The translations under genes were made by a program, and so were the position numbers. From Rs1 sp038900335 (GTDB lineage Bacteria; Pseudomonadota; Gammaproteobacteria; Pseudomonadales; Balneatricaceae), in contig JBBMRB010000004.1 in assembly GCA_038900335.1 (NCBI GenBank), positions 1 to 64,000 of the forward strand: a stretch of 64,000 bases of DNA. The letters are read 5' to 3'. This document shows positions 27,205-37,397 of this stretch, piece after piece (position 1 is the first letter of the stretch; each line of letters begins with the position of its first letter). Under the pieces are notes generated by a model. The model was not told the DNA's origin and made no database searches. It saw nothing but the letters and a program-made list of their open reading frames with translations.

Positions 27205-29205
27205 ATGACAAGTTTAATTTCGAAAGTTAAAAATTTAGTGCCAAAGCATGGTTTATCATACCGGTTGTTGTTTTTTATTATCCTGTGTAATTTCTTATTT
27301 GCTACTTTGACAACGGGAGTGAGTTTATACAGAGAGTACCTCGCTGACAAAGATCAAATTTTAAAGAACATAGATAACATTTATAAAAGTTTTGGGCAGT
27401 CGGTAGCGGTTAGTGTTTGGAATTTAAATGAAGCGCAAATTGTTGTGCAAATTGAAGGTATTTATGAGTTTCCAGATATCCAGTACGTACGTATTAGAGA
27501 AACGATTGAAGAGGTAAACGTCGTCTTATCAGAAGTAGGGACAGCACCTGTCGATGAGTCATTTGGCCGCACATTTGTCTTGCGATACCAAGGCACGGAG
27601 GTCGGAAAGCTAGAGATTTTTGCTGATTTAGAAGGTCTCTATCAACGCTTAATGGATAAAATGATATTTGCAGTTACCGGCCAAATTATTATATCACTGT
27701 TGCTATCCATTTTTATTCTTGCTCTTGTACACCATATCGTTATTAGGCATTTAGTGAAAATGGTGGACTATATTCGCAAAGCGAGTCCCGATGTTGTTGA
27801 AGCACCTCTAGTGCTTGATGGCAGAGATCAGTGTCGTGAATCTAATGAGCTTGATGAGCTTGCTGAGGCGTTTAATTTCGCAAGAGCTAAAACAGCATCT
27901 GAATTTAATGCGCGTAAGCTCGCCAATGAGCGGTTGTCTTTTGAAAGAGATTTTTCAGAGACGGTCATTAATTATTCGAATACTATTATATGTTGCTTAA
28001 ATAGTGATTTAACTGTCGATTCATCCAACGCCGCAGGCTTTGAAATATCAGGAATTCTAGTTGAAGATATTATTGGTAAAGACTGGGGGGCTGTTTTCGT
28101 CCAGCAAGAGGAGCGTGCTCAGCTAAAAGAGCTGTTAATGAAATACCAGTCGATAGAAAGTATAGAGTTATCTTTAAATGAATCTACTGGCAAGCACAAT
28201 ACCTTGATTTGGAGTTTTGTACCATTTTACGAAGCGGGTGTTATTCGCTATATGATTGGTTTTGGTCAAGACGTTACCGAGTTAAAAACGGCTGAAAAAC
28301 AGCTGACTATATTAAATAACCAGTTAGAAGAAAAAGTGGCTATTCGTACGGAAAGTTTAAAAGAAAGTAATACTAAGCTAGCGGTGGCGTTTAAAGATTT
28401 ACAACATGCACAGCAATCACTAGTGGAAACAGAGAAGTTGGCATCACTTGGACGCTTGGTGGCCGGGGTTGCACACGAAATTAATACACCTATTGGTATC
28501 AGTGTTACTGTCAATTCTGCTTTAGAGGGGGAGTATAAAAAAATTGCAGATTTACTAGAAGAGGGGAAGTTAAGCAAATCGGCATTAGATCACTTTTTAT
28601 CTAGGGTAGGTGAGGCAACCGTTTTGATGGGCAGAACATTAGAAACAGCTTCAGATCTAGTGCAAAACTTTAAGCAGGTATCAGCGGATCAAATTAGCTC
28701 GCAACGCCGTGTATTTGACTTAAGTACGGTCATTAGCGAATTGCTGGCAACACTCGCACCGACGTATAAACATCATCAATTATTACAGGATGTCCCAGCT
28801 GATATTAAGTTAGATAGCTATCCAGGTTCGCTATCGCAAGTAATAACTAACTTGACAACGAACGCTGTCAAGCATGGTTATAATGAAGATGACAACGGTA
28901 TTATTTCAATTACCGTTAAGCAAACATCAGCGCAGAGCGTGCAAATTATATTTGTTGATGATGGTATGGGTATTAACGCTGAAAACGTAGAAAAAGTATT
29001 TGAGCCGTTCTTTACAACGAGGCGCGGCTCAGGTGGCACGGGTTTAGGTTTGAATATTGTGCATAATATTATGACCAGCATCTTAGGCGGTCGTATTAAA
29101 GTGGAGTCGAGCGTCGGTGCGGGAACGACGTTTATTATGGACCTACCTCTAATCGCTCCCGTGCTGGTGGAAGACAAGCGAATTGATGATAGCTACCAGA
29201 CTTAA
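27205..29205 (+). CDS. Membrane PAS sensor histidine kinase
   Basis: A 666-residue hybrid-free histidine kinase. It has TM1 at about 18-40, a small periplasmic sensor domain (41-152), TM2 at 153-180, a linker, a PAS domain at about 250-360, a coiled coil (365-410), an H box with His424 in GVAHEINTP, an N box (VITNLTTNAVKHGY) and G boxes (DDGMGI, GGTGLGLNIV). No response regulator gene lies next to it, so its partner must be elsewhere. It appears monocistronic. Confidence 0.92.
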   Translation: MTSLISKVKNLVPKHGLSYRLLFFIILCNFLFATLTTGVSLYREYLADKDQILKNIDNIYKSFGQSVAVSVWNLNEAQIVVQIEGIYEFPDIQYVRIRETIEEVNVVLSEVGTAPVDESFGRTFVLRYQGTEVGKLEIFADLEGLYQRLMDKMIFAVTGQIIISLLLSIFILALVHHIVIRHLVKMVDYIRKASPDVVEAPLVLDGRDQCRESNELDELAEAFNFARAKTASEFNARKLANERLSFERDFSETVINYSNTIICCLNSDLTVDSSNAAGFEISGILVEDIIGKDWGAVFVQQEERAQLKELLMKYQSIESIELSLNESTGKHNTLIWSFVPFYEAGVIRYMIGFGQDVTELKTAEKQLTILNNQLEEKVAIRTESLKESNTKLAVAFKDLQHAQQSLVETEKLASLGRLVAGVAHEINTPIGISVTVNSALEGEYKKIADLLEEGKLSKSALDHFLSRVGEATVLMGRTLETASDLVQNFKQVSADQISSQRRVFDLSTVISELLATLAPTYKHHQLLQDVPADIKLDSYPGSLSQVITNLTTNAVKHGYNEDDNGIISITVKQTSAQSVQIIFVDDGMGINAENVEKVFEPFFTTRRGSGGTGLGLNIVHNIMTSILGGRIKVESSVGAGTTFIMDLPLIAPVLVEDKRIDDSYQT

Positions 29206-29231
29206 GAGTGGTTAACTTGGTGTGTTTAAAG

Positions 29232-29261
29232 CAAGATCTACTATAAATAAGTAGATCCTTG
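29232..29261. terminator. Hairpin between convergent genes
   Basis: GATCTACT and AGTAGATC pair perfectly around ATAAATA, extended by CAAG/CTTG with one bulged base. It lies between the kinase gene and the SDR gene, which converge. The following U-tract is poor on both strands, so termination is likely but not certain. Confidence 0.45.
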
Positions 29262-29268
29262 GTTATAT

Positions 29269-30015
29269 CTAGTTTTGTTGGGCATCAATGGTTTGGCCGT
29301 TTATCTCAAGGCTATCATCGCCCATCAAATATAAATAAGCGGGCATTATTGCCTTGGGTGTTGGGTTGTTTTCAGGCCTTTCTCCCGGGTACGCTGCTGC
29401 TCTCATTGATGTTTGGGTAGCACCTGGATTTAAGCAGTTGCAGCGAATGTTACTGGTGTTCTCAAGCTCGTCAGCTAAAATTTCCATCATGCCTTGAGTG
29501 GCGAACTTTGACACACTATAAGCCCCCCAATATGCCTTTCCTTTTTTACCGACGCTTGATGTGGTGAAAACAATAGAGCCATTTTTACTGCGCTGTAATA
29601 AAGGTAGTAAATTTTGTGTTAAATAAAATGGCGCATTAGTATTCACTCGCATTACCTGTTCCCATGTGACAGGGTCGTAATTTTCAAGTGGTGTGCGCAT
29701 TCCTAATAAACTGGCATTGTGTAATAAGCCATCAAGTACACCAAATTCTTCATCGATAATGTTGGTTAATTCAATATAGCTTTGCTCTGACGCTGTCTCT
29801 AAATTTAAGGGTAATATCGCAGCTTTAGGTGCGCCCATTGCTTCAATTTGATCATATACACTTTCAAGTTTTTCAACGTTTCGGCCCAGTAATATAACCG
29901 TGGCCCCGTGCTCAGCAAAAGTGAGAGCTGCCTGTCGACCTATCCCATCACTAGCGCCTGTTACTAGAATGGTTTTATCTTTTAGTAATAGTTGGGGAGC
30001 TGAATAATTAAACAT
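29269..30015 (-). CDS. yciK: YciK-type short-chain oxidoreductase
   Basis: A 248-residue SDR. The cofactor motif VTGASDGIGRQAA is near residue 17. NNAS-like LLHNAS, catalytic Ser in TTSSVGKKG and YWGAYSVSK (YxxxK) are present. It is the third gene of ubiG-mupP-yciK, the Pseudomonas order. The physiological substrate of YciK proteins is not established. Confidence 0.88.
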   Translation of the reverse strand: MFNYSAPQLLLKDKTILVTGASDGIGRQAALTFAEHGATVILLGRNVEKLESVYDQIEAMGAPKAAILPLNLETASEQSYIELTNIIDEEFGVLDGLLHNASLLGMRTPLENYDPVTWEQVMRVNTNAPFYLTQNLLPLLQRSKNGSIVFTTSSVGKKGKAYWGAYSVSKFATQGMMEILADELENTSNIRCNCLNPGATQTSMRAAAYPGERPENNPTPKAIMPAYLYLMGDDSLEINGQTIDAQQN

Positions 30016-30047
30016 AATGTAGTCCTAAAATGGTAAAAATATAAATA

Positions 30048-30740
30048 TTATAAATTAGATTGGCTTGTCGGTCGTTTTAAATGCAGTTCAATGTGTGCAA
30101 TTAGCTCAATTGGCTGGTTGATAATAATGTCAGATTGCCAGTCAATTGCCTTTTCATCCTGGTTAAGGTAGCCGTATTCACAGCCAACAGTATACATACC
30201 GGCAGCTTTGCCTGCCTGGATATCCCTAAGGTGATCGCCAACATACCAACAGTTTTCAGCTGCGACAGACATCTGCTTACATGCTAAAAAAAGCGCTTCA
30301 GGATCAGGTTTACTATGTGTTACATGATCGGGGCAAACTGTGCTGGCAGATCTTTCATCTAATTTAAAATGTTTTAAAATAATATCTGTGTATATTTCAG
30401 GCTTGTTAGTGACGACAGCCCAGGGAATATGGTGAGTATCTAAATAATCTAGAACGTCATCAATACCTGGATAAAGTTGAGATTTTACATTGATATTATC
30501 TAAATAACTGTTCAGAAACTGCTCTTTAAGGGGGGCGAAATCTGCCGACTGTTCGTCAATACTAAATGCAGTGGATACCATCGCTCTTGCGCCATTAGAT
30601 ACTTGTTGCTTGAGTGTTCGCAAAGACATGGCTGGTTTTTGTTGTTGTGAAAGCATGGCATTTAACACGAAATGAAAATCGAGTGCGCTGTCTAACAAGG
30701 TGCCATCAAGATCAAAAAGAACGGCTTCAATTTTGGTCAT
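30048..30740 (-). CDS. mupP: HAD phosphatase, likely MupP (MurNAc-6-phosphate phosphatase)
   Basis: A 230-residue HAD hydrolase with LFDLDGTLLDS (nucleophile Asp and acid Asp), VVTNKP, HSKPDPEAL and YVGDHLRDIQAG, plus a helical cap. In Pseudomonas the gene between ubiG and yciK encodes MupP, which makes N-acetylmuramic acid in cell-wall recycling. Sequence alone does not exclude phosphoglycolate phosphatase (Gph), so the specific call rests on gene order. Confidence 0.8.
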   Translation of the reverse strand: MTKIEAVLFDLDGTLLDSALDFHFVLNAMLSQQQKPAMSLRTLKQQVSNGARAMVSTAFSIDEQSADFAPLKEQFLNSYLDNINVKSQLYPGIDDVLDYLDTHHIPWAVVTNKPEIYTDIILKHFKLDERSASTVCPDHVTHSKPDPEALFLACKQMSVAAENCWYVGDHLRDIQAGKAAGMYTVGCEYGYLNQDEKAIDWQSDIIINQPIELIAHIELHLKRPTSQSNL

Positions 30741-30797
30741 TCTTTTATTTCCCTATTTAAGTCGAAAAAGCAGCGGCTGGTCACTAGCAGTACTCAA

Positions 30798-31514
30798 TTA
30801 TGCTGTTGGTTTATGAGTGGCAATGATGTAGTTAACATCGACATTGTTCTTAACCAAGCTGTATTCTTTAGAGATTAAGTTGTATGTCATCCCCAGCATG
30901 TCATCAACATAAAGGTTATTGTCGCGAGTCCATTTTGTTAACTCAGAAGGTTTAATGAATTTTTTAAATTCATGAGTGCCCTTAGGAACGAGTTTCAATA
31001 CATGTTCAGCACCTAAAATAGCTTGTACATAGCTTTTAGGGTTGCGATTAATTGTCGAAAAGAATACATGCCCGCCAGGTTTTACTAACTTTGCACACGC
31101 TCGCACAATAGAGCTTGGGTCTGGAACGTGTTCTAACATTTCCATGCACGTGACCACATCAAAACTAGCGCGGTGCAGCTCAGCCATGTCTTCAGCTGAT
31201 ATTTTTTGATAATCAACTTTTAAACCACTTTCAAGACCGTGTAACTTGGCAACTTTCAAAGGTGCTGCGCCCAGATCAATACCTGTAACAATAGCGCCAT
31301 GTTTGACCATGGATTCAGATAATATGCCACCGCCACAGCCTACATCAATAACTGTTTTTCCCTCAAGATTTACCATAGTGTTAATATAGTTAACACGCAA
31401 TGGGTTTATATCGTGAAGGGGTTTGAATTCACTGTTTTTATCCCACCAGCGACTGGCAAGTTCTTCAAATTTAGCGATTTCACTAGGATCTACATTTTGT
31501 GGTGTATCAGTCAT
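30798..31514 (-). CDS. ubiG: Ubiquinone biosynthesis O-methyltransferase
   Basis: A 238-residue SAM-dependent methyltransferase performing both O-methylations of ubiquinone synthesis. It shows EIAKFEELASRWWDKNSEFKPLH at the N terminus, the SAM motif VIDVGCGGGILSESM and CMEMLEHVPDP. All are typical of UbiG. It is the first gene of a minus-strand operon with mupP and yciK. A minus-strand TATAAT lies at 31539-31534. Confidence 0.96.
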   Translation of the reverse strand: MTDTPQNVDPSEIAKFEELASRWWDKNSEFKPLHDINPLRVNYINTMVNLEGKTVIDVGCGGGILSESMVKHGAIVTGIDLGAAPLKVAKLHGLESGLKVDYQKISAEDMAELHRASFDVVTCMEMLEHVPDPSSIVRACAKLVKPGGHVFFSTINRNPKSYVQAILGAEHVLKLVPKGTHEFKKFIKPSELTKWTRDNNLYVDDMLGMTYNLISKEYSLVKNNVDVNYIIATHKPTA

Positions 31515-31858
31515 TTAGCTATCAACTTAATAAATTATAATGAAGGTTATGGTAGCATTGCTTTTTTATAGATAGAAATAATTACTGTTATTTATTACTG
31601 CTTTAATCAATATAAAATAAATTTTGTGTTATAGAGCTTAAAATATTCATTTAAACATTCGTTTTAATTTATAAGGTCTATACTGGTGATGTGGCTGATT
31701 GTTAGTTTCTGAGGTGTTTTAATAGCCAAGTTAATATAAAATTATAATCTGCTGCCCAATATTGAAATGGTAACTGTTAAAGCAATAACAAATTATGTAA
31801 GTGTTTGTAAAATAACTGTTCAATATGTTTTATATATTTAATTGTCGAGAACAAATTT
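31515..31858. other. Divergent region between ubiG and a diguanylate cyclase
   Basis: 344 AT-rich bases with no gene. TATAAT boxes are seen toward ubiG (31539-31534) and toward the cyclase (31743-31748). Neither has a recognisable -35. No repeat or riboswitch was recognised. Confidence 0.4.
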
Positions 31859-32884
31859 ATGATTTTTACCGAAGATGCCAGTCAGGCAGCGCTCTATTTA
31901 CGAAAAGCAGTGCCAAAAATGATAGAGCACAATATTGTGCCAAACCCATTTAATTATACGTTGTGGTATAGCTATTACTCAAATAATTTCCCGCAACTTA
32001 ATTCAGAGCTCGATTATGTGGTTGATCGCTTTGGTACTTGTCCGACCAATATGAGTGAAACCCTTTTTCTAAAGCATATTATTAAAATAGATAAAGAGAG
32101 TTTGAATAGACAGCAAAAATATCAGCAAGCCATTGCCGCCTTAGTCGAAAACTTGTCAGAGAATATAGAAAATAGCTCATCTAAAACCAAAAATTTTGCT
32201 GATAGTTTAAAAGAAAATATCAGCGTATTAGAATCGATTGATTTGCCAAAAGAATTAAAAGCGACAGTAGGGCAACTGAGCGCAAATGCGGTTTCTTTGT
32301 GTGATGTATCGCAGAGTTTTGAGTCTCAAATTAGTGCCGCTAAATGTGAAATAGAGCAATTAAAAGAAGAGTTAGAAAAAAGTCAGAAGTTAGCGCTAAC
32401 AGATACCCTGACAGGGTTGAGTAATCGACGTGTTTTTGAGGCGTGTTACAACGAAATAATGGCTGATGAAAACGCTCCAACAGCTAGTTTGATTATGATG
32501 GATATCGATAACTTTAAAGTGTTTAATGACACACATGGTCACTTAGTAGGGGATCAGGTGTTAAAAGTTGTTGGCAAATTGCTATTAGATGAGTGTCGAG
32601 ATCCGCTGTTAGCAGTAAGATTTGGTGGCGAGGAGTTCGTTATGTATTGCCCGGGGATGTCGATTGATCAAGCTTGTGAATTGGCTGAGCGAGTGCGCAA
32701 AAAATTATCAACCATTTCATTAAGCAATAAAAGAACAGGGGAAAAAATTTCGACGGTCACTGCCTCTTTTGGGGTGGCGCAAGTAGAGACCAACGATTTG
32801 TTAGGTGATTTGGTGGAAAAAGCGGATAAGGCTTTATATAAATCTAAAAGTTTAGGTAGAAACCAAGTACATGTTTTTAGCTAA
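31859..32884 (+). CDS. Diguanylate cyclase (GGDEF)
   Basis: A 341-residue cytoplasmic protein. The N-terminal helical region (1-165; FNYTLWYSYYSNNFPQLN) recurs in gammaproteobacterial GGDEF proteins. The C-terminal GGDEF domain has LTDTLTGLSNRR, MMDIDNFKVFNDTHGH and the active-site RFGGEEF. The inhibitory I-site (RxxD five residues before GGEEF) is not conserved, being RDPL, so product inhibition there is unlikely. It should make cyclic di-GMP. Confidence 0.9.
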   Translation: MIFTEDASQAALYLRKAVPKMIEHNIVPNPFNYTLWYSYYSNNFPQLNSELDYVVDRFGTCPTNMSETLFLKHIIKIDKESLNRQQKYQQAIAALVENLSENIENSSSKTKNFADSLKENISVLESIDLPKELKATVGQLSANAVSLCDVSQSFESQISAAKCEIEQLKEELEKSQKLALTDTLTGLSNRRVFEACYNEIMADENAPTASLIMMDIDNFKVFNDTHGHLVGDQVLKVVGKLLLDECRDPLLAVRFGGEEFVMYCPGMSIDQACELAERVRKKLSTISLSNKRTGEKISTVTASFGVAQVETNDLLGDLVEKADKALYKSKSLGRNQVHVFS

Positions 32885-33179
32885 ATATCCACATCCGGTT
32901 GTTATTTAACCTCGTTATAGTATTAGCTAAAATAGATTCTTTACTGGTTTCTTGGTTGGCAAACCGCCAGAGTCATGGTGAGTGTTCGTTTTTAGTTGCG
33001 TGTGTTTGAATAGATGTGAGTTTGTTTAATTGTCATTGCTGTATTGGTATGCAAATGACTGCTATATCTGTTTTATTAAGCTCTTTGCTTTAGTGTGTCA
33101 GCGGTTAAATAACACTAATGTTTGTTTCGTGTTTATTCTTTGAATATCAGTGATCAACCGTGTTTGTCGGCTATTAATG

Positions 33180-33188
33180 TGGTATAAT
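33180..33188 (+). promoter_or_regulatory. Extended -10 promoter of gyrA
   Basis: TGGTATAAT is a TGn extension plus a perfect -10 hexamer. No convincing -35 is present, which is common for extended -10 promoters. Confidence 0.5.
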
Positions 33189-33224
33189 TTTGCGGCTAAA
33201 ACTTTGCATAGTGATGAGCTCTGC

Positions 33225-33263
33225 TAAAAGTAGTAAAAAGTAGTAAAAAGTAGTGGAAAGTAG
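33225..33263 (+). repeat. 10-bp tandem repeat in the gyrA leader
   Basis: The unit TAGTAAAAAG occurs at 33231-33240 and 33241-33250, with a degenerate copy TAGTGGAAAG at 33251-33260 and partial copies on both sides. The period is one helical turn. Confidence 0.75.
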
Positions 33264-33441
33264 TTTTATGCAACTATTTATATGGCTTTTATAGAGCATC
33301 AATGAACAATATTCTTTAGGTTTCGTTTGGCTGATAATTAAAAGTAGATGAGTTTTTGTTAGTGTATATTTCTTATCTATACGAAAATAATTATATTTCA
33401 GTAAACGTACTTAAACACACGACCAAGGAAAGCTGCAGTTT

Positions 33442-36069
33442 ATGGGTGATACAGTAAAACAGATTGTACCAGTTAACATCGAAGATGAGATGAAACAATC
33501 TTATCTAGATTATGCGATGTCAGTTATTGTTGGACGGGCACTTCCCGATGTTCGCGATGGTTTGAAACCAGTTCATCGTCGCGTCTTGTTTGCGATGAAT
33601 GAACTGAAAAACGATTGGAACAAACCTTATTTGAAATCAGCACGTGTTGTTGGGGATGTGATCGGTAAATACCATCCCCATGGTGACAGTGCGGTATATG
33701 ATACCATCGTTAGAATGGCGCAAAGCTTTTCTATGCGTTATATGTTGGTTGATGGTCAAGGTAACTTTGGTTCTGTCGATGGCGACTCTGCAGCAGCAAT
33801 GCGTTATACCGAAATTCGGATGCGCAAAATCTCCCATGATTTGTTAGCCGATTTAGATAAAGAAACGGTAGATTACGTACCTAACTACGATGGTACGATT
33901 CAAATTCCTGAAGTACTTCCTACACGCTTACCTAATTTGTTGCTCAATGGCTCATCAGGTATTGCTGTGGGTATGGCGACCAATATTCCACCGCATAACT
34001 TAACCGAAGTGGTTAATGGTTGTTTGGCATTAATTGATAACCCAGAATTAGATATAGATGGGTTGATGGAATATATCCCAGGCCCTGATTTTCCTACAGG
34101 TGCTATTATTAACGGTCGCGCTGGTATATTACTGGCCTATCGTACTGGTAGAGGCCGCATTTATTTGCGCTCTCAGTACCATATCGAAGAGGTTAATAGT
34201 GCGGGCAAACAAGCGATTGTTGTCACTGAAATTCCCTATCAGTTAAACAAAGCGAAATTGATTGAAAAAATTGCTGAGCTTGTTAAAGATAAAAAGCTAG
34301 AAGGTATCACTGAACTTCGCGATGAATCTGACAAAGACGGTATGCGTATTGTTATTGAGCTGCGTCGCGGTGAAGTTGCCGATGTTATTGCCAATAATCT
34401 ATTTTCGCAAACGCAAATGGAAGGTGTTTTCGGCATCAACATGGTTGCGTTAGTAGATGGCCAGCCTAAGCTTTTAAATTTAAAAGATATGTTGGTGAAC
34501 TTTATTCGCCATCGCCGTGAAGTTGTTACGCGCCGAACTATTTATTTGTTGCGCAAAGCTCGTGAGCGTGGGCATGTACTAGAGGGCTTGGCAATCGCCC
34601 TGGCAAATATTGACCCGGTTATTCAGATGATAAAAATGTCTGATTCACCAGCGGATGCAAAAGAGCGTTTGTTAGCGACTGCGTGGAATCCAGGTTCTGT
34701 TACCGATATGCTAGCATCGGCTGGGGAGCATGCGTGTCGCCCTGATGATTTAGAAGAGCATTTTGGTATGAGAGACGGTAAATACTACCTGACTCCTATT
34801 CAAGCTCAAGCAATCCTTGATCTTCGCTTACATCGCCTAACAGGGTTAGAGCATGACAAGCTTATTGCTGAATACGCAGAGCTTTTGACTCAGATCGCTG
34901 GCTTTTTAGAAATACTAGGCTCTTTTGAAGTGCTTATGAATGTGATTCGTGAAGAGTTGCGAGCTATCATTGATGAATACGGTGATGAGCGTAAGACGCA
35001 AATTATTGCTTCGCGTCAAGATTTAACGGTTGCAGATTTAATCACTGAAGAAGATATGGTTGTCACCATCTCTCATGGCGGTTATGCGAAAACACAGCCA
35101 TTGACAGATTACCAAGCGCAGCGCCGTGGTGGTAAAGGTAAGTCAGTAACCGCTGTTAAAGATGAAGATTTTGTTGAGCACTTATTGATTGCTAGTACCC
35201 ATGATACCATTTTATGTTTCAGTAACTTCGGTAAAGTTTACTGGTTGAAAGTGTTCGAGATTCCAGTGGCGTCAAGGATTGCTCGCGGTCGCCCTATCGT
35301 CAATATCTTGCCATTGTCAGAAGGTGAAAGAATTTCAACTATCCTACCTGTCAATGAATACTCTGAAGATCGTTTCGTGTTCATGGCAACAGCAAGTGGT
35401 ACTGTTAAGAAAACATCATTAGTGAACTTTGCTCGCCCAAGAACTTCGGGTTTAATTGCCGTTGATTTGTTAGATGATGATGCGTTAATTGGAGCGGCAA
35501 TTACTCATGGTGATGATGATATCTTGCTCGTTACCTCAGCTGGTAAAGCTGCTAGATTCCATGAGACTGATGTGCGTGCGATGGGCAGAACAGCACGTGG
35601 TGTTCGCGGTGTTAAAATGAAAGATAACGCGCGTGTTATTTCCCTCATCATTCCAAAAGAAGGCGGTAATATACTAACGGCTTCAGAAAGAGGTTTTGGT
35701 AAGCAAACACAAGTCGATGATTTCCCTTGTAAGGGTCGCGGTAATCAAGGTGTTATTGGGCAGCAATGCACTGAGAGAAATGGTGCTCTAGCTGGCGCTG
35801 TGCAAGTTTTTGCCGGTGATGATGTCATGCTGATCAGTGATCAAGGGACAATGGTTAGAACACGCACTTCAGAGATTGGTGTGCTTGGGCGTAATACTCA
35901 AGGTGTTCGTCTGATTCGTGTTGTTGATGGTGAGAGCTTAGTGGGTATTGCTAGAATAGAAGAAGCTGATGAAATTGAGTTGGATTCTACTGAGCTAGAG
36001 GAGCCTGTTGCACTAGAAACTGAAAGTGCTGACAGCGCTGAGCCGACAGAGCCAACAACTTCAGAATAA
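33442..36069 (+). CDS. gyrA: DNA gyrase subunit A
   Basis: An 875-residue type II topoisomerase subunit. Catalytic Tyr122 lies in AAMRYTEIRM. The quinolone-resistance region reads GDSAVYD with Ser83 and Asp87, in E. coli numbering, so it is wild type. The GyrA box QRRGGKG starts the beta-pinwheel C-terminal domain, and an acidic tail ends the protein. A terminator follows. Confidence 0.98.
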   Translation: MGDTVKQIVPVNIEDEMKQSYLDYAMSVIVGRALPDVRDGLKPVHRRVLFAMNELKNDWNKPYLKSARVVGDVIGKYHPHGDSAVYDTIVRMAQSFSMRYMLVDGQGNFGSVDGDSAAAMRYTEIRMRKISHDLLADLDKETVDYVPNYDGTIQIPEVLPTRLPNLLLNGSSGIAVGMATNIPPHNLTEVVNGCLALIDNPELDIDGLMEYIPGPDFPTGAIINGRAGILLAYRTGRGRIYLRSQYHIEEVNSAGKQAIVVTEIPYQLNKAKLIEKIAELVKDKKLEGITELRDESDKDGMRIVIELRRGEVADVIANNLFSQTQMEGVFGINMVALVDGQPKLLNLKDMLVNFIRHRREVVTRRTIYLLRKARERGHVLEGLAIALANIDPVIQMIKMSDSPADAKERLLATAWNPGSVTDMLASAGEHACRPDDLEEHFGMRDGKYYLTPIQAQAILDLRLHRLTGLEHDKLIAEYAELLTQIAGFLEILGSFEVLMNVIREELRAIIDEYGDERKTQIIASRQDLTVADLITEEDMVVTISHGGYAKTQPLTDYQAQRRGGKGKSVTAVKDEDFVEHLLIASTHDTILCFSNFGKVYWLKVFEIPVASRIARGRPIVNILPLSEGERISTILPVNEYSEDRFVFMATASGTVKKTSLVNFARPRTSGLIAVDLLDDDALIGAAITHGDDDILLVTSAGKAARFHETDVRAMGRTARGVRGVKMKDNARVISLIIPKEGGNILTASERGFGKQTQVDDFPCKGRGNQGVIGQQCTERNGALAGAVQVFAGDDVMLISDQGTMVRTRTSEIGVLGRNTQGVRLIRVVDGESLVGIARIEEADEIELDSTELEEPVALETESADSAEPTEPTTSE

Positions 36070-36093
36070 CCAGAAAAAAATCTAAATACACAG

Positions 36094-36114
36094 TGCGGCT
36101 TTTGCCGCATTTTT
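36094..36114 (+). terminator. gyrA terminator
   Basis: TGCGGC and GCCGCA pair around TTTT and are followed by T5, 25 bases after the gyrA stop. Confidence 0.85.
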
Positions 36115-36212
36115 AGTTTTAAACTAAACATTTTACTAGATAAAGAAATAGATCAGCGCAGTGATGAATAAATGGTTTGATCACTGTCATATTATTTTTT
36201 AAGGATCATTCG

Positions 36213-37295
36213 ATGATACGTAAGCATAATTTTAGTGCAGGACCTGCTGCCATCCCTACTGAAGTATTACTCAGAGCAAAAGAAGAAATGCTGGACTGGC
36301 ATCAGCATGGATTATCGATCATGGAAATGAGTCATCGTAGCAAAGAGTTTATGAGCGTTGCTGAAAAAACCGAGCGCGACTTTAGAGCCTTATTAAATAT
36401 ACCTGACAATTATAAAGTACTTTTTTTGCAAGGCGGTGCTACCAGTCAGTTTGGTATGATCCCCTTAAACTTTGCTAGAGCTGATCAAAAGACTGCCTAT
36501 ATAGAAACAGGCATGTGGTCGAAAAAAGCGATAGATGAAGCTAAGCGTTTTTCTGATATGCAAGTGGTCGCTACATCGGCAAATAATGGTTTCTTAGCTG
36601 TGCCGACGCAGGCAGATATTATCATGCCGCAAGACGCTGCTTACTTACATTTCGCCTCAAATGAAACAGTTGGTGGTTTGTGTTTTGATTATATTCCACA
36701 AGCTGCAGGCGTGCCTCTGGTTGTGGATATGTCTTCTGATATATTATCTAAAGAGATAGATGTCAGTGCATACGGCATGATATACGCAGGTGCGCAAAAA
36801 AATATAGGTCCTGCTGGGCTTACGGTTGCCATTATTCGTGAAGATTTGTTGGGTAAAGCTCAAGCGATAACGCCTAAAATGTATAACTATGAAGTGCACG
36901 CAGCGGCGGGCTCTATGTCAAATACTCCGCCAACGTTTGCCTGGTACTTATCTGGTCTAGTGTTTGAGTGGTTACTAGATCAAGGTGGTGTTGAGGCTAT
37001 TGAGAAAATCAATCGCAACAAAGCCAAAAACCTATACGCGGCGATTGATAATAGTGAATTCTATTATAACAATATTGCTAAAAGTAACAGATCGATAATG
37101 AACGTGCCGTTTAATATCGTTGACTCATCTCTAGACACTCAGTTTTTAGAGCAATCAACTGCAGCGGGCCTGTTAAATTTAAAAGGCCATAAAGCGGTTG
37201 GTGGTATGCGTGCCAGCATCTATAATGCGGTGTCACAAGAAGCGGTTGATGCGCTTGTCGAATTTATGGCAGATTTTGAAAAACGCTGTGGCTAG
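36213..37295 (+). CDS. serC: Phosphoserine aminotransferase
   Basis: A PLP enzyme of serine and pyridoxal synthesis; 360 residues from ATG 36213, which has AAGGATC upstream. A TTG at 36177 would add 12 unrelated residues and is rejected. NFSAGPAAIP, GGATSQFGMIPLNF and AGAQKNIGPAG with the PLP lysine at 196 are present. Its conserved motifs look normal, unlike parts of the genes that follow. It lies 102 bases before pheA. Confidence 0.97.
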   Translation: MIRKHNFSAGPAAIPTEVLLRAKEEMLDWHQHGLSIMEMSHRSKEFMSVAEKTERDFRALLNIPDNYKVLFLQGGATSQFGMIPLNFARADQKTAYIETGMWSKKAIDEAKRFSDMQVVATSANNGFLAVPTQADIIMPQDAAYLHFASNETVGGLCFDYIPQAAGVPLVVDMSSDILSKEIDVSAYGMIYAGAQKNIGPAGLTVAIIREDLLGKAQAITPKMYNYEVHAAAGSMSNTPPTFAWYLSGLVFEWLLDQGGVEAIEKINRNKAKNLYAAIDNSEFYYNNIAKSNRSIMNVPFNIVDSSLDTQFLEQSTAAGLLNLKGHKAVGGMRASIYNAVSQEAVDALVEFMADFEKRCG

Positions 37296-37397
37296 GTTTT
37301 AGTTAATAGTTAGTTTAAATGATTAGTTTCGATAACTAGATTAGGCTTGCAGCGCAAGTGGTGTCTAGCTAACAACACTCATGATTAGGTAGAAGTT

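Larger units (their letters stand above)
32885..33441 (+). promoter_or_regulatory. gyrA upstream region
   Basis: 557 bases without a gene. An extended -10 promoter (33180-33188) is followed by a 10-bp tandem repeat (33225-33263). If that promoter is used the gyrA leader is about 245 bases. AAGGAAA near 33425 is the likely ribosome-binding site. Confidence 0.5.

Noticed and set aside
33660..33710. Fluoroquinolone-resistance mutation in gyrA
   Set aside because: Ser83 and Asp87 are both wild type.
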